From: Phycisphaerales bacterium UBA6054
GTDB taxonomy: Bacteria; Planctomycetota; Phycisphaerae; Phycisphaerales; UBA1924
Assembly: GCA_002429045.1 (NCBI GenBank)
Contig: DIYM01000162.1
Coordinates: forward strand, 23,870 to 32,015
Length of the DNA: 8,146 nucleotides
Reading direction: 5' to 3'
Positions 4,874 to 8,146 of the stretch are shown piece by piece. How positions within the stretch are numbered: position 1 is the first letter of the stretch; each line of letters begins with the position of its first letter. The notes under the pieces are model-generated. The model was not told the DNA's origin and did not search any database. It saw nothing but the letters and a program-made list of their open reading frames with translations. A program made the translations under genes and the position numbers.

Positions 4874-6684
4874 TCCCCCGTATCAAGCACCGCCATGAAC
4901 GCCTTCTGCGGGATGTTCACCGACCCGATCGACTTCATCTTCTGCTTGCCGCGCTTCTGGGCTTCCAGCAGCTTGCGCTTGCGGCTGACGTCGCCGCCGT
5001 AGCACTTGGCCGTCACGTCCTTGCGGTAGCCCTTGATCGTCTCGCGGGCGATGATCTTGCCGCCGATCGCGGCCTGAAGCGGGATCTCGAACTGGTGCCG
5101 GTCGATCTGCTTGCGCAGCTTGATCAAGAGCTGCCGCCCGCGCTGCTCGGCCCGGTCGCGGTGGCAGATCAGCGACAGCGCCTCGACCGGGTCGCCGTTG
5201 ATCAGGATCGAGACCTTGACGAGCGTGTCCTTGGAGTAGCGGATCACCTCGTAGTCCATCGTGGCGTAGCCGGAGGTCAGGCCCTTGAGCTTGTCGTAGA
5301 AGTCGTAGATGATCTCCGCCATCGGGATCTCGAAGGTGAACATCTCGCGGGTGTTGGAGACGAAGGTCTGGTTCTTGAACACCCCGCGCCGTTCCATGCA
5401 GAGCTTCATCACCTCGCCGATGTACTCCTTGGGGATCATGATCTCGACGCGGCAGATCGGCTCCATGAAGTCGATGATCTCGCCCGCGTCGGGCAGGTCG
5501 GCGGGGTTGTGGATCTCCTTCTCGAGGATCTCCCCGCCCTTGCCCCGCATGGTGATCTTGTAGGACACCGTCGGCGCGGTCTGCACGACCTCGACCCCGG
5601 CCTCCCGCTCCAGACGCTCCTGGATGATGTCCATGTGCAACAAGCCAAGAAACCCGCACCGGAAGCCGAACCCGAGCGCCTCGGAGTGCACCGCCTGGTA
5701 GGTGTACGACGCGTCGTTGAGCGAGAGCTTCTCCATGCCCTCGCGGAGTTCTTCGAACCCGCCGCCCCCGCCGGCCGCGGTGGTCGCGGGGTAGAAATCG
5801 CAGAACACCATCTGCTGCGGCGGGGCGTAGCCCTCGAGCGCCTCGCCCGCCGGCGAGTGGTCGATCGTGATCGTGTCGCCCACCCGGACATCGCCGAGCG
5901 TTTTGATGTTCGCGACGAGGTAGCACGTCTCGCCCGGGCCGACCTCCTTGACCTTGTGCGGCTTGGGCGTGTACTTGCCCAGCTCGGTCACCTGGAACGT
6001 GCGCTCCAGGCCCATCATGCGGATCTTCTCGCCGACCGTTAGCTTCCCATCGAACACACGGCAGTACACGATCACGCCGCGGTAATCGTCGTACACCGCG
6101 TCGAAGATCAGCGCACGCGTCTTGGGCGTCACGGGTTCGCGCGGCTCGGGCAGGCGCTCGCAGATCGCGTCGAGGAGGTCCTTGACGCCCTCGCCCGTCT
6201 TGGCCGACACGGGGATGCACGACTCGGCCTCGAAGCCGAGCACCTGCTCGACCTCCTCGGCGATCTCGTCGGGGCGTGCGCCGGGCAGGTCGATCTTGTT
6301 CAGGACCGGGATGATCTCCAGGTCCTGCTCGACCGCCAGATAGGCGTTCACCACCGTCTGCGCCTCGACCCCCTGCGACGCGTCGATGATCAGGATCGCG
6401 CCCTCGCACGCCTTGAGCGCCCGGCTGACCTCGTACCCGAAGTCCACGTGCCCGGGCGTGTCGATGAAGTTGAGCATGTACCGCTCGCCCTGGTGCACAT
6501 GCTCGACCGTGACCGCGGACGCCTTGATCGTGATCCCGCGCTCGCGCTCCAGGTCCATCGAATCGAGCAGCTGCTCTTTGGCCTCGCGGTCCGAGACGGC
6601 GTTGGTGGCCTGCAGCAGCCGGTCCGCCAGCGTGGACTTGCCATGGTCGATGTGGGCGATGATGGAGAAGTTCCGGATATGCAA
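4870..6684 (-). CDS. lepA: Elongation factor 4 (LepA), translational GTPase
   Basis: From the TTG at 6684 this is 604 residues, close to E. coli LepA (599). All GTPase motifs are intact: G1 AHIDHGKST (10-18), G2 RGITIK (49-54), G3 DTPGH (75-79), G4 NKID (129-132) and G5 SAK (160-162). EF-G-like domains II, III and V follow, with LNDASYTYQ (323-330), ALGFGFRCGFLGLLHMDIIQ, and the LepA-only C-terminal domain with YRKDVTAKCYGGDVSRKRKLL and KMKSIGSVNIPQKAF. LepA binds the ribosome, promotes back-translocation in vitro and affects initiation and 30S assembly in vivo; it is cytoplasmic with a membrane-associated pool. The TTG start has GAAGAGGTGA at ideal spacing and gives the standard N-terminus (M-x-I-R-N-F-S-I-I-A); ATG 6708 would add 8 residues without a ribosome site. 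A five-Gly run (305-309) slightly lengthens a surface loop. It heads a cluster of coupled small ORFs. Confidence 0.97.
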   Translation of the reverse strand: MHIRNFSIIAHIDHGKSTLADRLLQATNAVSDREAKEQLLDSMDLERERGITIKASAVTVEHVHQGERYMLNFIDTPGHVDFGYEVSRALKACEGAILIIDASQGVEAQTVVNAYLAVEQDLEIIPVLNKIDLPGARPDEIAEEVEQVLGFEAESCIPVSAKTGEGVKDLLDAICERLPEPREPVTPKTRALIFDAVYDDYRGVIVYCRVFDGKLTVGEKIRMMGLERTFQVTELGKYTPKPHKVKEVGPGETCYLVANIKTLGDVRVGDTITIDHSPAGEALEGYAPPQQMVFCDFYPATTAAGGGGGFEELREGMEKLSLNDASYTYQAVHSEALGFGFRCGFLGLLHMDIIQERLEREAGVEVVQTAPTVSYKITMRGKGGEILEKEIHNPADLPDAGEIIDFMEPICRVEIMIPKEYIGEVMKLCMERRGVFKNQTFVSNTREMFTFEIPMAEIIYDFYDKLKGLTSGYATMDYEVIRYSKDTLVKVSILINGDPVEALSLICHRDRAEQRGRQLLIKLRKQIDRHQFEIPLQAAIGGKIIARETIKGYRKDVTAKCYGGDVSRKRKLLEAQKRGKQKMKSIGSVNIPQKAFMAVLDTGE

Positions 6685-6688
6685 CAGC

Positions 6689-6698
6689 TCACCTCTTC
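6689..6698 (-). promoter_or_regulatory. Strong ribosome-binding site that decides the lepA start
   Basis: On the minus strand GAAGAGGTGA matches the full anti-Shine-Dalgarno complement (AAGGAGGTGA) at nearly every base and ends 4 bases before TTG 6684. It lies inside the codons that would follow ATG 6708, so it can serve only the TTG start. This is why I place the lepA start at the rare TTG codon, which also gives the usual family N-terminus. Confidence 0.6.
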
Positions 6699-6739
6699 GG
6701 GCGTACATCGGGGGGGCCGCCCGGCCAAGCCGGCCGAGG

Positions 6740-6748
6740 GGAATAGCA
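6740..6748 (-). promoter_or_regulatory. Weak extended -10 candidate for lepA
   Basis: On the minus strand TGC followed by TATTCC gives a TGn-extended -10-like element about 56 bases before the lepA TTG start, within the 76- to 100-base gap between lepA and the divergent zinc-ribbon gene. No -35 is convincing. The same gap holds CGGCC and GGCCG (around 6719-6736) as a short inverted repeat. This is the only promoter-like string I see there. Confidence 0.2.
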
Positions 6749-6784
6749 TCGTAGACCCGCACGGTTTCGACCACGGAGCCCGCC

Positions 6785-7225
6785 ATGATGCTCGAAAACC
6801 GCACGATCCACGCCGCCCGTGCCCTGCTCGTCTGGGGCATCCGCGCCGGCGCGCTCGTGCTCATCGCCCTCGGGCTCTTCCTCATCGGCGCCCGCCTGAT
6901 GTACGGCGTTCTGGGCGTCGGAGACCTGCCCTCCGCATGGAACGCCTGGCAAGGCATCGGCGAGGACCACGGCTTCTTCCGCGGCGTCCCCATGACACTC
7001 GTGGGCGTCACGCTCGCGCTGCTCTCCAAGCGCCTCGCCCGGTGGGTGATCGTCGCGCCCGAGTCGGGCTGCCCCCGCTGCGCCTATCCCACCGCCCCGG
7101 ATCCCGCCGCCACGGACCGGCCCGACCATTGCAGCGAGTGCGGCTACCAGCCGCCAACGCCGACCACACCGCCCGTCAGCCCGGCTTCACCGCCACCATC
7201 TCCCACACCGGGGGCAACGCCTTGA
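6785..7225 (+). CDS. Two-helix membrane protein with a C-terminal zinc ribbon
   Basis: A 146-residue protein: a polar N-terminus, a first helix (about 14-38, LVWGIRAGALVLIALGLFLI), a short external loop, a second helix (about 64-81, FRGVPMTLVGVTLALLS) followed by basic KRLAR, then a zinc ribbon with C96-x2-C99 and C116-x2-C119 (GCPRCAYPT ... HCSECGYQ), and a Pro/Thr/Ser-rich tail (123-146). Positive-inside reasoning places the ribbon in the cytoplasm. Membrane proteins with this CPxC/CxxCGY ribbon are widespread and mostly uncharacterised; metal binding is expected, function unknown. GGAG lies 6 bases before ATG 6785; the next codon is also ATG and could serve. The gene is divergent from lepA. 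The last 50 bases, coding for the low-complexity tail, overlap the end of the convergent methyltransferase gene. Confidence 0.85.
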   Translation: MMLENRTIHAARALLVWGIRAGALVLIALGLFLIGARLMYGVLGVGDLPSAWNAWQGIGEDHGFFRGVPMTLVGVTLALLSKRLARWVIVAPESGCPRCAYPTAPDPAATDRPDHCSECGYQPPTPTTPPVSPASPPPSPTPGATP

Positions 7226-8018
7226 ACCGGCTCGGGTCCGCGCTGGCCCGCTCCCACATCGCCGCGAACGCCCGGTGCAGCTCGGCGCTCAAGAACCCGG
7301 TCTCGACCAGCCGCGGCAGGAAGCTCGCGTAGAACGTCGTCGGCCACGCCCACATCGCCTCGCCCGGGCGGGCCACCCGCTGGTGCACGCCCAGGTGCTC
7401 GATCTCCAGGCCCGCGTCGAGCAGCACGCCGGGCATCCGCCCCATCACGTCCGGGTCCCCGCCACGCGCACGCCACGCTTCCGCGATGATCCCGACAACC
7501 TCGTCCAGGATCGGCTCGCGCGGAGCGATCGTCATCGCCTCGTAGTTGAAGTAGTCGAGCAGCACCACACGCCCGCCCGGCTTGAGTCTGTCCACGACCC
7601 CGCGGATCACCGCCGCCGGGTCGGGCACGAAGCACAGCACCCACCGCGCGAACGCCGCATCGAACCCGTCCCCCTCATCTCCGAGCAGATCGCCCAACGA
7701 CTGGACATCGCCCACGCGTCCGCCGAGCTGCCCCAGCCCGAGCACGCCCGCACGCCGGTTCAGTTCACCGATAAAGCCTTCGGACTCATCGACGCCGACC
7801 ACGCGCCCCTCATGCCCGACAAGCTGCGCCAGATCGATCGATGCGTACCCGGGTCCGCAGCCGACGTCGAGGACACGCATGCCGGGCTGCACCCCCGCAC
7901 GCCGCCACAACGCGTGCGCCGCGTCGCCCCACAGCCGGTGCTGCACGCCAAGGCGATCGAGCTCGACCGGATCGGTGCCAAGCACATACTCGCGGGTTTC
8001 GGTGCGGTGGTCGGACAT
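7176..8018 (-). CDS. Class I SAM-dependent methyltransferase
   Basis: A 280-residue cytoplasmic enzyme of the Rossmann-like class I methyltransferase fold (Methyltransf_11/25 type). Motif I is VLDVGCGPGY (49-58); the acidic residue after strand 2 that binds the SAM ribose is in VVGVDESEGF (D77); strand 4 is FDAAFARWVLCFVPDP (119-134) and LKPGGRVVLLDYF (145-157) is the usual post-motif turn and strand 5. The C-terminal third (about 158-280, with MWAWPTTFYASFLPRL) probably forms the substrate lid. The fold resembles UbiE/COQ5-like and small-molecule methyltransferases; the acceptor cannot be told. ATG 8018 is chosen because MSDHRTETREYVLG reads as a normal N-terminus and conserved sequence follows soon. 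Upstream in-frame codons to 8111 look non-coding. No ribosome site is visible. The C-terminal VWEMVAVKPG is typical for such enzymes, so the overlap with the zinc-ribbon gene trims the other gene's tail, not this one. Confidence 0.92.
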   Translation of the reverse strand: MSDHRTETREYVLGTDPVELDRLGVQHRLWGDAAHALWRRAGVQPGMRVLDVGCGPGYASIDLAQLVGHEGRVVGVDESEGFIGELNRRAGVLGLGQLGGRVGDVQSLGDLLGDEGDGFDAAFARWVLCFVPDPAAVIRGVVDRLKPGGRVVLLDYFNYEAMTIAPREPILDEVVGIIAEAWRARGGDPDVMGRMPGVLLDAGLEIEHLGVHQRVARPGEAMWAWPTTFYASFLPRLVETGFLSAELHRAFAAMWERASADPSRFKALPPVWEMVAVKPG

Positions 8019-8040
8019 GGAAAATCTTAGGCTGCAAGTG

Positions 8041-8055
8041 GTTGCATTCAGCAAC
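8041..8055. repeat. Short inverted repeat upstream of the methyltransferase gene
   Basis: GTTGC (8041-8045) and GCAAC (8051-8055) flank ATTCA, a perfect 5-base dyad 23 bases before the methyltransferase start, in the less GC-rich intergenic gap. It could be an operator or a chance match; its short arms carry little weight. Confidence 0.22.
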
Positions 8056-8093
8056 GATCGAGCTTCGGAACGTTTGCGTGTCAATGATGCACT

Positions 8094-8146
8094 GTGAGCA
8101 CCGAGACGCACGAGCCGCAGACACCCGCCGAAGACCGGCGGGCGGG
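8094..8146 (+). CDS. Possible N-terminus of a plus-strand gene cut by the right edge
   Basis: A GTG at 8094 opens a frame reading MSTETHEPQTPAEDRRA to the window end. The polar, acidic composition resembles a normal unstructured N-terminus. ATG 8084 and ATG 8087 open a different frame (MMHCEHRDARAADTRR...), which looks less natural. No ribosome site is visible for either, and a strong hairpin lies inside. With only 17 codons, the call is tentative. Confidence 0.3.
   Translation, partial: MSTETHEPQTPAEDRRA
8124..8142. repeat. GC-rich stem-loop at the right edge
   Basis: CCCGCCG (8124-8130) and CGGCGGG (8136-8142) form a perfect 7-base stem around the 5-base loop AAGAC. Read on the minus strand it could be a terminator for a gene lying to the right and ending near the edge (TGTCT follows); read on the plus strand it would lie in the first codons of the possible gene at 8094. 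The two readings are in competition and the window ends too soon to choose. Confidence 0.4.

Noticed and set aside
5095..6042. Long plus-strand open frame (315 codons) inside lepA
   Set aside because: It is exactly antisense to conserved lepA sequence, its composition (Arg, Leu, Val, Asp, His) is typical of a complementary frame in high-GC DNA, and it shows no domain.
6719..6736. Short GC-rich inverted repeat (CGGCC/GGCCG) between lepA and the zinc-ribbon gene, considered as a terminator
   Set aside because: It lies between two divergent starts, where no terminator is needed, and five-base GC stems are common by chance in this composition.
6709..7029. N-terminal extension of the LepA frame (107 further codons)
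   Set aside because: It lies antisense to the zinc-ribbon gene and crosses the divergent intergenic gap; LepA proteins do not have such an extension, and a strong ribosome site marks TTG 6684.
8019..8111. N-terminal extension of the methyltransferase (31 codons)
   Set aside because: It covers the intergenic gap with its inverted repeat and has no conserved feature; ATG 8018 gives a normal-length enzyme.
1..8146. CRISPR arrays, tRNA or rRNA genes, transposases, toxin-antitoxin pairs, phage or secretion genes
   Set aside because: I looked for direct-repeat arrays, cloverleaf-like strings and transposase or toxin motifs and saw none; the small membrane ORFs after lepA are not of a recognisable toxin type.

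Overview
The window is GC-rich (a hand-counted 60-base stretch inside lepA is about 68% GC) and densely packed, with no rRNA, tRNA, CRISPR array or insertion sequence that I can see. It reads as a chromosomal segment of a free-living Gram-negative-type bacterium. The high GC, GTG and TTG starts, many small membrane or secreted proteins of unknown role, a PAS-LuxR regulator without a receiver domain and a SusE/F-like carbohydrate-binding domain would suit Planctomycetota (perhaps Phycisphaerae). That placement is inference; LepA is the one good phylogenetic marker here.

Layout, left to right. (1) 1-593, minus strand: the N-terminus of a probable lipoprotein cut by the window edge, preceded 41 bases upstream by a VOC/glyoxalase-fold protein. 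(2) 621-1370, plus: an NfsA-family flavin nitroreductase, divergent from the VOC gene across only 27 bases. (3) 1371-2150, minus: a PAS plus LuxR-type HTH regulator whose stop codon abuts the nitroreductase stop. (4) 2267-2836, minus: an exported ankyrin-repeat protein. (5) 3068-4066, plus: a DoxX-type membrane protein fused to a C-terminal SusE/F-like carbohydrate-binding domain. (6) 4003-6684, minus: lepA (elongation factor 4) followed by three small membrane-protein ORFs, each junction being a 4-base GTGA or ATGA overlap; two of these ORFs lie in noticeably lower-GC DNA. (7) 6785-7225, plus: a two-helix membrane protein with a zinc ribbon. (8) 7176-8018, minus: a class I SAM-dependent methyltransferase. 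(9) The right edge may hold the start of another plus-strand gene, or only a hairpin.

How the genes work together: no single pathway links them. The only clear transcription unit is lepA with its three small followers. The nitroreductase, VOC protein and PAS-LuxR regulator could be a small electrophile/xenobiotic-response neighbourhood, but the sequence shows only adjacency. Three convergent gene pairs end with zero gap or overlapping coding tails (1370/1371, 4003-4066, 7176-7225), so no room is left for dedicated terminators. The most unusual items are the DoxX-CBM fusion and the coupled lower-GC trio after lepA. I did not find a convincing defence, mobile or biosynthetic system.
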